From assembly GCA_026214975.1 (NCBI GenBank), contig CM047806.1:100557832-100621831 (forward strand): a stretch of DNA of 64,000 bases. Direction: 5' to 3'. Position numbers and translations under genes: made by a program. The stretch is from Gentiana macrophylla (Eukaryota; Streptophyta; Magnoliopsida; Gentianales; Gentianaceae). Shown here one piece after another: positions 24,390-34,811 of the stretch (positions within the stretch are counted from its first letter, which is position 1; each line of letters opens with the position of its first letter). The notes beneath the pieces were generated by a model. It saw only the letters and a list, made by a program, of their open reading frames with translations, did not search any database and was not told where the DNA came from.

Positions 24390-26093
24390 TGTTGGTCCCT
24401 TGAAACCCCTTTGGTTAAGTTTAAAGGGGGGGGGGGTGAATAAACTTAACACTTAAAACTTTTGAGTTAACAAATTAAAGAACTTCAAAGAAATCACCGA
24501 TAGTTCAAGAGTCACGACACTCAAAGAGTCTCACGACTATTGAGTTTATCGAATTTGTTGCAGCGGAATATATTTAAATTAAGCCTTATTACTTGTTGTT
24601 AAAATATGATTCCAATTATTAGATACTCATTAGTGTATGTGTGTGACTCAGTTGCTAGATTCAATAGGTTGATATGCTAAATATACTAAGTGCGTAATAT
24701 AAATGCAGTAAAGTAAGTTGGCAATTTTATAGTGGTTCCAAGTGGTGTAACTCTCGCTACCCACTCTTCTCCTGTGATGTTGAGGTAATTCACTGAGATT
24801 CTTGAGGTAGCAAAGCATAAAAATCCCTAAGTTGCCTTTCCTTCACCAATAACTATGGCTTCACAAACCGAACACTTGGAAGAGTTAGATTGTCGCCCAA
24901 AGACTTCCAATGGTCCTTGAAGGGTAGGATTGCCTCTTCACCACCTCCACCACAAACAATACCCTTGACACCCAAAGATGCTTCAAAGGTCTTCTATAGA
25001 TTTTTGTAAAAGAAAGTTTGAATCAAGTAAGTGATTCAGCTTTCAGCAGCTTGATCAGGATGATATGATCAGCAGTTTGAGGCCTTCAAGTGTGTAAACT
25101 TGATGTAGCTTGAAAGTAGATTACACTTGAAGAAGTTTACTGGATTAGTAGCTTTATGCTCAGCAGGGTCAGCAGGGTGAATTCTTGGTAAGAATCAAGC
25201 TCAAGATTATAAGTTGTTTTTCTCTTCAAAATAATCACTTGTATCCTGACTTAGAGTCCTCTATTTATAGGTAGAATCTTGTGACTTATGTTTGAAATTC
25301 AAACATAGCCGCTTCGCATTTGTCCCATTTGACTTACTTTCTATCATCGTTTCCTAGTACTCGATAAATCGCGCTTACTTTTTTGTCGATTTCGCATCTA
25401 TCCACCCTTTGTCTTGTATCTATTGGATAAAGCTCGCTTCTTTCCAACGCCCATTTAATCTTAACCATTGATTTGTTTGATAAAATCGAGGTTGTTAGTC
25501 ATCCCTTTCTTTGTAATTTTCCAATGTAACCTTTGAATAATCCGAGATATACATCAGTAGGTTCCTATGAATGTAAGTCTACTGAAATGCATATTAGTCA
25601 GTTGTTCCAAGATTGCTGTGTTTATAAAAACACTTCAGCTGACTTCTCTTATATCTAACTTTTTATTATTAAGTTAGATTACACCATTTTAAATATAACT
25701 AAGTTCCAATCACCATTTAACTTGTGGAACTTAGATTTTGTATTATTAAGGTATATGTAATCGCTTAGGTCATCACAGCATTTCCTAAATTCCGATTCCA
25801 TATCCTTGACTTTAAATACTAAGTTTGATCCCTTAGCCTTCAATAACCGAGTTTGAACCTCAAATTTTCAACCTTCAAGAGTTCCTATACTAGTCTACCG
25901 ACTTAGGTACCCCTATCGATCTAGACAGTCTCACGATGAAAGTCACCGACCTTTTACAAAGGCTTGTTTGATCAAACCTATACAAGATCAAAATCTAATA
26001 AGCCTATACATTTGATCTAGACATCTTTTGCCTTTGCTCTATAACAAATTACCTACTCGCACTCATCACTAAAACTTAAAATAAGTCCAAATA
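24390..26093 (-). repeat. 3' LTR of C3
   Basis: The plus-strand left end TGTTGGTCCC followed by a run of 13 G is the LTR 3' end; the other end is near 26093 (minus-strand TATTTGGACTT), placed by alignment with C1 and C4. A TATA box TATAAATA lies on the minus strand at 25262-25269. The AAAGATGTCTAGA block of the C1 family recurs on the minus strand near 26013-26025. The element was inserted into C2; the outer 5 bases are CACCG. Confidence 0.82.
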
Positions 26094-27236
26094 TTTCCTT
26101 TTGGTGATGATGCCAATACCTCTTTACAAAGAAAGCAAAAAGATTAACAAAAACAGAACAAATATAGTCATTTCTCATTATAATCATATTGTTCAAAAGT
26201 ATTACAAGCTAGATTTAGCAAAAATGAAATGCATGTGTAAGTATGCTGATCTAGTGTCTCCTTTCTCTTTCTTCTATTTCCTTCTCTTGCTGCTCAGAAT
26301 ATGCTCTTATCTCTCTAACCATTTCTCTCATCCATTCATTTTCAATAAGAGAGAAATCAATATGAGGATTCACTTCTTTCCACCATTTTCATGCCTCAGG
26401 TAGAGTAAGGTTGATCTGATGAACTCTAAAGCCTAAGCGCATGTATACTTCTTTGAATTCCTTATGTGATTCCTTTGCATTGGTGGTAGGAAGACTTCCT
26501 CCACCTCTGCGACCTCTTCCACCTCTATGTGCAGATCTTAAAGCTTTAACCCTTGCTTCCCAAAACTTGAGTCCCGTAAAAGAATTTAGTCCTCATGGAA
26601 ACCCTTGTCACATGTAAGGTCTTCTTGTTGTTGTAGAGATTCTTATATTCTCCGAGAAGATCATTAAGTAAGTGGAAGTCCGCAAAGTGTGTTCTCTAAA
26701 GGCATTGGTGTCAGCTTCCCATCTCTTCTTAGCAAAAATCCTAGCAGCCTCTTTTGCTACAATTGTTTCGCTCTCTTCCCCCTTATTGACATCATCAACA
26801 AAATGGGACAAAGAGCCATGAACACTCTCCCGTGTGATCACTAGATTGTTCAATGACCTCCATAATTTCGGCCTGTGTCAACCGCAGAATCCTTTCTTGC
26901 ATATTCTCGCTCCAATAGATTGATTCTCTCAAGAAACTTAGGATCCAATCCAAAGAAAGTTGAAGTGTTCCATCAGCTCACCACAAAGAAGCTTGGGTGC
27001 CTCAAAGAAGCTTGTCACTTCGTGAATAGATTCAAATTGGTCTTTTAGAAACTTGTCCTTCAGTGTATTTCCTTGTCTGATCCCCTTTACATCCAGAGCA
27101 AGGTCAGCAAGAGCATACTGAGTGGAAGTATTATTGGAGGCAACTATTTCTGTAGTCCTCCCTCTATTTTCCACTAGATTCATCAAATCTTCAAACTTTT
27201 GCTCTTGCCTGTCAAGTTGAGTTCTTAACCTTGTTA
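26094..27236 (-). pseudogene. C3 3' ORF, distal part, and 3' UTR
   Basis: Continuation, left of C4, of the 3' ORF that starts at 37884. At 27236 the frame picks up directly from the other side of C4 as TRLRTQLDRQEQKFEDLMN, a heptad-like region, and 27273-26938 stays open (part of that frame is C4 LTR). Further pieces are NNLVITRESVHGSLSHFVDD (26853-26608) and, after a shift, a Gly/Arg-rich stretch HRGGRGRGGGSLPTTNAK (about 26530-26475). The last 150 bases are an untranslated region with the GGCATCATCACC block before the LTR. Function unknown. Confidence 0.65.
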
Positions 27237-28881
27237 TGTTGGAAATAAAATTTATGTTTTGATGATAATTCATCTTATTTGTTTAAAGTATTATCTTAAC
27301 CCCATTGATGAAGTGCTGAAGCCAGCTGTTATAGTGAAAAGCTAAAAGATGTCTAGAACTGAAAGTATAAGTTTTACTAGAGTCTGATATTTGTATAGGT
27401 TACATCATACAAGCACTGAAATAGTTAGTGTGTCGTAAAACTGAAAACTGGAAATCATTTAGAAAACTGGAAATCATCAAGACAAGCAAACTGACTTAGA
27501 ATACTCCTACATGGAGCTGATGAAGGTAAGTTCGCTGAGAGTTATAGACTCGGTTGACTTATCTAGAAGATCAAAGAACTGAGGGTTCAAACTCAGTTAT
27601 GAAGATTACAAGTCGAGATCAGAAAGTTAGACTTCGTGCAAGATTGTGGTGACTCGAATCGACTTTATAGATCTTAGATGAAGCCCTAAGAATCATAAGG
27701 ACAATGAATTCTGAGATGATAATAAGTTATGGTGTACTGATTAAGTCAATGATAATCGATGAAAATGGAGTAATCGATATTTGAACAAGAGTAAAATCTC
27801 GCTTATCGCTCCAAGTCGCTTAAGAAACCGATAAGTGAAAAACTCAAGATAAAATCGATAAGGAAACTCGCTTTATATGTCACCATCCAACAAACCGAAA
27901 GTACAATAAACGCTGTAAAGGAAGCAATTTCATTGGATGAGTTATCGACACAAAGAGAACGGGTCGTAAAATATAGCCGCTATAAAAGAGACGTTGATAT
28001 AATTCAAATTTAAGCCAGATGAACGTTGAACCTCACACTATAAATAGAAGACTTTGCACCAAGGATAAAAAATATAGAATTGCTATCATCTCTGAACTAT
28101 AACAAGAACATATCTAGTATTTCTTCAAGTGTTCAAACTACAAAGAATTTATCAAGAATCCAACACTTTGAAAAACCACAAACAAGAATCAATTTATTGA
28201 TTCTCAGCCCAACTTTGATTCTACATCAAAGGTTTTAGACTGTGAAGCAAACCACGAAGGTTTCGCCAATGACAATTGTGACAAGCAAATGGGTAGACTG
28301 TGTTTGTGGTAGAAGTCGTGAAGAGGCAATCCTACCTCTAAGGACTGTGGTTCAAGCATTTGAAGAGCAAAGAATTCCACCTGCTTCTACAACTGCTTAG
28401 ATAGTGACGCTAGGGATTAGCCAAGGTCTATTGTTTAGACTTTTGTAACAGCTTCACCTCAAGAAGTTCTAGTGGAATTTTCCTCTCAGACTACAGTGGA
28501 AGAGAGGATTGACAGATTACACCACCTGAACCTCTATAACATCCACCTTATTTACCTTACGATTTATTTATTTATTCAAAGATTTACTTGCAACATTTTG
28601 ATACTTGATTGTTACACACCTCACGCTTCACAACTCGACATTCATCGTAATTCACACAAAGACTCACTTTTCGTAAAAGAATAACGAGATCAAGAAAAAG
28701 GCTAAAACTATATCCGCCGCCGTTGATTCTCGGCCACTTAAGTCGCTTTGACTTAATCTCACTTTGTCACCTTAACTCATTACAAGTTATAACCGAACTT
28801 TAAGTTGTTTAAAATCCAGCTTTATGGACAAGTTTATTCACCCCCCTCTAAACTTGTGTTATCCTTTCCAAGGGACCAACA
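27237..28881 (+). repeat. 5' LTR of C4
   Basis: TGTTGGAAATAAAATTTATG to GGGACCAACA. TATAAATA is at 28039-28046. Compared with the 3' LTR, many CAG and CTG are replaced by CG-containing strings (for example CTCAGTTAATG against CTCGCTTATCG), and the CCGTT arm of the inverted pair near 27978 has become CCGCT. A stretch of about 45 bp before 28090 is also missing. Confidence 0.93.
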
Positions 28882-28898
28882 ATTGGTATCGGTGCAGT
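28882..28898 (+). other. Primer-binding site of C4, corrupted
   Basis: ATTGGTATCGGTGCAG directly after the LTR, where the tRNA-Met type site has CAGAG in place of CGGTG. A primer site constrained by tRNA pairing should not vary like this; see findings. Confidence 0.75.
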
Positions 28899-28994
28899 GT
28901 TTCTTTAACAAGATATCATTTTCTATATTTCTCCTCTAATTGTTCTTATTTGAAAGCTCGCCAATTAATCTACTATCACCTTCACTCACTCACA

Positions 28995-30433
28995 ATGGAT
29001 AACAATCAATATGCGAGACAAATGCATATGTGCAACATGGACAGATTGACGAATATAAACGCTCATATGCAGCTTTTCTAGCAATACTCATGATGAAATG
29101 ATGGATGTACTCACCGATTGACTAATCCAGCATCACCTACATGCAAACCGGGGTGAAAGACAAATTGTGTTCCAAAGCCCAAAGCCGAATGGACTAGTGA
29201 TGATCGCAGCTTAAATAATCTCAACAATGTTGCGATGGACTTTATCCTCGTAACTCTTGACAAAGAACATGTACTTGAAGGTGAAAGAATGCACAACTGC
29301 CAAGGAAATGTGGGACAAACTTCAGTTAGTTTGTGAAGGAACAGATTCAATGAGGGAAAATAAAATTTTTGTTTCAAAACAAAAGTTTGAGAATTTCAAG
29401 ATGAAATCTGGAGAAACCATTGACCAAATGGAGACAAGATTCAGGGCTATCATGGATGAACTAGATCTACTCAAGATTGAATACTCAAAGAAAGTTATCA
29501 TCACAAGAATCTTGAAGGCATTACCAATGTGCTGGAAAATGAAGGTCACTGCCATGGAAGAATCAAGAAGACTTGATGTAGAGGATTCTTTCAAGATCTT
29601 TTCAGATTTGAAGGCTTATGAATTCAGTGAAGATTTCACAAGCACAACCGCAATAATCAAAGCTCGAAGAACCAAAGACCACAAAGACTTGCCGCAAAGA
29701 TCAAATGACATTCTTGAAAACTCATCTAGCAATCTTCATGAATTGATGAGATGGAAGAACAAATGGCTCTAATGATGAACAGACCAAGAATGAAGAGTGG
29801 ACACCTACCACCAAAAGTTCATCAAAGGACTCATGAGAAAAGAAAAGACGATGAATATCTCTGTTTCAAATGCAAGAAGCGAGGACATTATAAAGCTGAA
29901 TGTCCAGAACTGACCAAGAAGACTCCACCAAGAAGAGTTGGTAGAAGAGCACTCCTTGCTGGAGATGAATCAGATTATGAAGCTGGTACTGAAAGACTAT
30001 CAGATGACATAGCTTTAATGGCACACATGGAAGATCCAAATGAGGTATGTGAATCGAACTCTAAATACTCTTCAGCTCAGATTTCCATGACAAATGCATG
30101 TTCTTCGACTGCTGACTCCAATCCAAAAAATCTAGAATTAGAAGAAACTCTTGACAAATTGATGAATCAGCTAGTAACTATTCAAGCTGGTTATGAATCA
30201 ATTAAAGCTGAAAAAGGAAAGTCTAATTCTTGAAGTTGAAAGATTGAAGTCTGAACTGAAAATGTTGAAACTGACTAAAACTGACAAAGAAAAGATTCAA
30301 AGATCGCCTCATCAGACGCTAGCAGAAGAATCGAATCGCTTGCTCAATCAAGTTCACCATCGATTCAAATCAGAAAACCATATGAGACAAAACTGGTTTA
30401 GATTTGATACACAAAGAATCTTCCAAGGATAGA
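28995..30433 (+). pseudogene. C4 Gag
   Basis: Starts at ATG 28995 (MDNNQYARQMHMCNMD). A shift follows, then 29257-29772 gives 171 open codons of the UBN2-type capsid region: NMYLKVKECTTAKEMWDKL, KMKSGETIDQMETRFRAIM, ITRILKALPMCWKMKVTAM. The overlapping frame 29751-30233 has a complete CX2CX4HX4C zinc knuckle (CFKCKKRGHYKAEC, 29862-29903) and an acidic tail. 30193-30432 continues as a coiled coil (LEVERLKSELKMLKL). It is the best preserved Gag of the window and shows the domain order of C1; three frame changes remain. Confidence 0.88.
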
Positions 30434-31140
30434 ACTAGCAAAGTCGCTGGACCTAGTACCAAAACGGTATTAAGTTCATAAATGAGCAACTTCCACAAAC
30501 CGAGAAAATTGTCAACCAAGAAAGCCAAGATCACACAGATAAATCGCTTTTAAGAAGACAAATCAGATCTACCAACAAAGGTAAATCAAATGGTAGATCA
30601 CCAGTATCCAATGGAAACCTAAACAAAGAAATCAACCGCCAGATCCACAAAACCAACCATAGCAGTAAACTAAAAATTACAATCAAAGTAAATCCAAGAA
30701 TATCAATCATTCAAAGATTCACACATTCAGGGGAAAGGAAGACTATATCCCACTCGATGATGATTGGAATTTTATCAATAAAACCGATAATGACAATCAT
30801 TCCGCACTCAAAACTTATCACAAGTTTCACCAAAACTCAAAGAGAGGACTACTTTCGCTCAAGATAAGTAATAAGACAAAGGTCACCTGCACTCAAGATC
30901 AAGGAATGATGGTTATCATTCAAGCTTTAATAACAAAAAGCATGATGGAAACAAATTTCACCAAAAGATATGAGAGATCATATAAATAAGACACACCCAA
31001 ACATAGATACTATGGGAGTGTGGCTTATATATATGAAAACAAGTGCAACAATATCCGAAGAATCCCAAAAGGATATATTCCCGAGTTGTACTCGACAATC
31101 GACTTCCATGGACCCAAACTGAATTGGGTACCTAAAACTT
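30434..31140 (+). other. C4 gag-protease linker, degenerate
   Basis: Low-complexity coding remnants parallel to 7338-8100 of C1, ending in 'SMDPNxxWVPK'-like sequence just before the protease. No separate feature is seen. Confidence 0.6.
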
Positions 31141-31725
31141 TTAATTTTTATTGCAGATATTTGGTACTTTGACAAAGGTTGCTCTAGACACATGACAAAG
31201 AGCAAGGATCTGCCTCAAGAATTTTATTGCAAAGGATGGACCAAAAGTCATTTTTGCAAGTAAAGATAAACCTGGTTACACCAGAGGTTATGGCACCTTA
31301 ATCGTAAATGGACTTACAATCAAGAATGTATCTTATGTAGAAGCGACTACACTACAATCTACTCAAAGACCACCAATTTTGTGATATGGGATACAATGTT
31401 ACTTTTGACAAAGAATTCTCGCGTCATCATCGAACCGCTTATCAAGTTATTCTAGTCGAAAGAAGAAAAGAAAACATGTATGTTGTAGATTGGAAAACAC
31501 CGCTGTTTAAACTTGTTTACTTGTGCATACCAAACCGTAGATCAGGCTATGCTATGGCACAAGAAAATGAGTCATCTTAACTTTGATGACATCAACACAC
31601 TTGTTAAGAAGCAAATAGTCATTGGACTACCAGAGATCTCATACAAAAGGATGCTTTGTGTGACGATGTCAACAAGGAAAACAAACAAAGGCAAGTTTCA
31701 AGACCAAATCTCAAAGACTCAATAA
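31141..31725 (+). pseudogene. C4 protease and GAG-pre-integrase domain
   Basis: The protease block reads IWYFDKGCSRHMTKSKDL; the Ser of the Asp-Ser-Gly active site is Lys. GYGTLIVNGL follows. 31386-31580 and 31513-31725 hold ENMYVVDWKT, WHKKMSHLNFDDINTL and GLPEISYK of the GAG-pre-integrase domain, in different frames. The Cys pair at the end is lost in a shift. Confidence 0.8.
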
Positions 31726-32430
31726 CCGCACATCTAGAATTGCTACACATGGATTAATTTGGACCTATTACACCAATTAGTATCGCGGAAAGAAGTATAC
31801 ATTGGTGGTAGTAGATGATTTTTCAAGATACACTTGGGTAATCTTTCTAACCAAGAAAAGTGAAACCAAGCAAAGGCTTACAGACTACTCAAGAGACTTC
31901 GTAATCGTAGAAAGAGTTTCAGCTGTGAAGATAAGATCGATAAATGAACCGAATTCCTCAACAAAGGTGATTATTGAATATTGTGAAGAAAATGGTGTTT
32001 TACATCAACTTGATGCCACCGAACACCTCAATGTAATGGTGTAGTTGAAAGAAGAAATAGATCACTCAAAGAAGGTGAAGGACTATGATCCGTGAAGCTA
32101 AACTACCGGAAAGATATTGGGCAGAAGCAGTTAACACAACTTGTTACACTCAGAATAGAGCTCTCATGAACAAGAGACATGAGAAGACTCCTTATGAAAT
32201 TTGGAATGGAAGAAAACCAAATGTTTCATACTTTCAGGCTTTTGGAAGCAAATGTTTCATACACAATAATGGAAAAGATCAACTTCACGTTTTTCAGCAC
32301 AAACCTGATGAAGGAATTTTTCTAGGATATTCAAATGTCAAAGAAAGCTTTTAGAGTATTAAATAAAAGGGCACTCAAGCATGAAGAATCAATACATGTA
32401 GTATTTGATGAACCAAACTTCCTCGTGAAA
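31726..32430 (+). pseudogene. C4 integrase core
   Basis: Blocks in order: LDLFGPITP-like with a shift (first Asp, about 31750), LVVVDDFSRYTWVIFLTKKSETKQRL in the open stretch 31802-32044, a damaged second-Asp block (IRSINEPN in place of IRSDKGTE), ENGVLHQL, a damaged QQNGV block, and 32085-32354 with AKLPERYWAEAVNTTCYTQN, KTPYEIWNGRKPN and FGSKCF. It ends at VVFDEPNFL near 32425, after which RT is absent. Confidence 0.85.
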
Positions 32431-33060
32431 CAAATCAAGACCGACAAAGGATGAAAACTTGAAAATTGTACTCACCAACTCCTGAGACAACTTATTGAAA
32501 GAGTTAATCGATGATCAACTTATTGAAAAATATAGTCAACTCTGAGATGTAAGAGTTACTTTACAAAGGATCTGTGGACGCAGCTTTATCAAAGATTACA
32601 ATCCTATCAAAGGCAAATACAGGGACAAGATAATCAAGAATCCTCGAACTACTTCTTATCCGATTTATTCTCAAAGCGTAAAATGGCACAATATAAGAAG
32701 AATCGAGGATTGATGATAAATCAAGATTAATGACAAGATCAACATATGAAAGTTTCGATCTAGTAGAATTTGAAAATTACTACTTGAAAGAATCGACTAC
32801 CCAAGCTAATTCAATGGAAAAGATGGAAAGAAGGTAGTCAAGTTGACTACAACAAGACTTTATCAAAGGAAGACTCCAAGCTAGAAGAAGATTTTTGATT
32901 GTATGACAAAGCAAGGAAATATGACTCAGCCATGCAAAAAGCTAAGAAGAAGCTTAATCTTTAATCACAATGCTATTTGAACAATTTGTACTTATCCGCT
33001 TTTTTGCTCATTCTATTGAAAACCGCTTTTCAGCTTTTACATTGTCTTACTTTGTTTTGA
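32431..33060 (+). pseudogene. C4 3' ORF tail joined directly to integrase
   Basis: Sequence here aligns with 15030-15480 of C1 (the last part of the 3' ORF): the tracts TGTAAGAGTTACT, AAAATGGCACA(A)TATAAGAAGA and GAATTTGAAAATTACTAC correspond to TAAGAGCTACT, AAAATGGCAAACCACAAGAAGA and GAGTTTGAAAATTATTAC. So everything between the integrase end and the 3' ORF tail (about 4.2 kb in C1, not counting S1) is missing from C4. No intact frame. Confidence 0.75.
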
Positions 33061-33113
33061 TCTTTAAGATTTTCTTTTAGGGAGAGTTTTGGCATCATCA
33101 AAAAGGGGGAAAT
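33061..33113 (+). other. C4 polypurine tract region
   Basis: TTTTGGCATCATCAAAAAGG followed by the purine tract ending GGGGGAAAT, directly before TGTTGG. Identical in layout to C1. Confidence 0.85.
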
Positions 33114-34806
33114 TGTTGGAAATAAAATTTATGTTTTGATGATAATTCATCTTATTTGTTTAAAGTATTATCTTAACCCCATTGATGAAGTGCTGAAGCC
33201 AGCTGTTATAGTGAAAAGCTAAAAGATGTCTAGAACTGAATGTATAAGTTTTACTAGAGTCTGATATTTGTATAGGTTACATCAGACAAGCACTATAATA
33301 GTTAGTGTGTCGTAAAACAGAAAACTGGAAATCATTTAGAAAACTGGAAATCATCAAGACAAGCAAACTGACTTAGAATACACCTACATGGAACTGAAGA
33401 AGGTAAGTTCGCTGAGAGTTACAGACTCGGTTGACTTATCTAGAAGATCGAAGAACTGAGGGTTCAAACTCAGTTATGAAGATTACAAGTCGAGATCAGA
33501 AAGTTAGACTTCGTGCAAGATTGTGGTAACTCGAATCGACTTTATAGATCTTAGATGAAGACCTAAGAATCATAAGGACAATGAATTCTTAGATGATAAT
33601 AATTTATGGTGTACTGATTAAGTCAATGATAATCGATGAAAACCGAGTACTGATATTTGAAGAAGAGTAAAATCTCAGTTAATGCTCCAAGTCAGTTAAG
33701 AAACTGACAAGTGAAAAACTCAGTATAAAACTGATAAGGAAACTCACCTTATATGTCACCATCCAACAAACCAAAGTACAAATAACGTTGTAAAGGAAGC
33801 AATTTCATTGGATGAGTTACTGACACAGCAGAACGGTCAGAAAATATAGCCGTTACAAAAGAGACGTTGATATAATTAGAATTTAAGCCAGATGAACGTT
33901 GAACCTCACACTATAAATAGAAGACTTTGCACCAAGGATAAAAATATAGAATTTACAAGAATCAACAAGCAATTTTGTGCATTAGTCTATTCTATTCGAA
34001 TTGCTATCATCTCTAAACTATAACAAGATCGTATCTAGTATTTCTTCAAGTGTTCAAACTACAAAGAATTTATCAAGAATCCAACACTTTGAAGAACCAC
34101 AAACAAGAATCAATTTATTGATTCTTCCGCCCAACTTTGATTCTACATCAAAGGTTTTAGATCAGAACCAAACCAGAAGGTTTCGCCAAGGACAAGCAGA
34201 CAAGCAAATGGGTAGACTGTGTTTGTGGGGTAGCCGGTGAGAGGCAATCCTACCTCTAAGGACCAGCTTGTTCAAGCATTTGAAGAGCAAAGAATTTACA
34301 TGTTCTACAACTGTTTAGATAGTGACGCTTGGGATTAGCCAAGGACTATTGTTTAGGACTTTTTGTAACAGTTCACCTCAAAAAGTTCTAGTGGAATTTT
34401 CCTTCGCACCACAGGGGAAGAGAAGATTGACAGGATTACACCACCTGGAACCTCTATAACATCCGCCTTATTTACCTTACGCATATATTTATTTATTCAG
34501 CATTTACTTGCAGCATTTTGATACTTGATTGTTACACACCTCACAGTTCACAACTGACATTCATCAGAATTCAGTTCATAGCACTTAGCTTTCGTAAAAG
34601 AATAACAAGATCAAGAAAAAGGCTAAAACTATATCCGCTGCCGGTTGACTCAGTTTCAGCTTAAGTCAGTTTGACTTAATCTCAGCTTTGTCAGCTTAAC
34701 TCCACACAAGTTATAACTGAACTTTAAGTTGTTTAAAATCCAATTTTAGGGACAAGTTTATTCACCCCCCCTCTAAACTTGTGTTAGCCTTTCCAAGGGA
34801 CCAACA
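33114..34806 (+). repeat. 3' LTR of C4
   Basis: TGTTGGAAATAAAATTTATG to GACCAACA. The inverted AACGG/CCGTT pair is at 33832-33854 and TATAAATA at 33912-33919. It is followed by the target duplication TGTTA. Few CG-type substitutions compared with the 5' copy. Confidence 0.93.
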
Positions 34807-34811
34807 TGTTA

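Larger units (their letters stand above)
27237..34806 (+). mobile_element. Copia retrotransposon C4 lacking RT and RNase H
   Basis: Two LTRs (27237-28881 and 33114-34806), primer site, gag, protease, integrase, then directly the tail of the 3' ORF, 3' UTR and polypurine tract. RT and RNase H are missing. A perfect 5-bp target duplication TGTTA flanks it (27232-27236, 34807-34811), inside the 3' ORF of C3. It is close to C1 in sequence throughout. The 5' LTR and much of the interior carry many CAG/CTG-to-CG changes while the 3' LTR is clean. Confidence 0.93.

Noticed and set aside
24420..24433. Run of G as a G-quadruplex
   Set aside because: A single G run; four separate runs are not present nearby.
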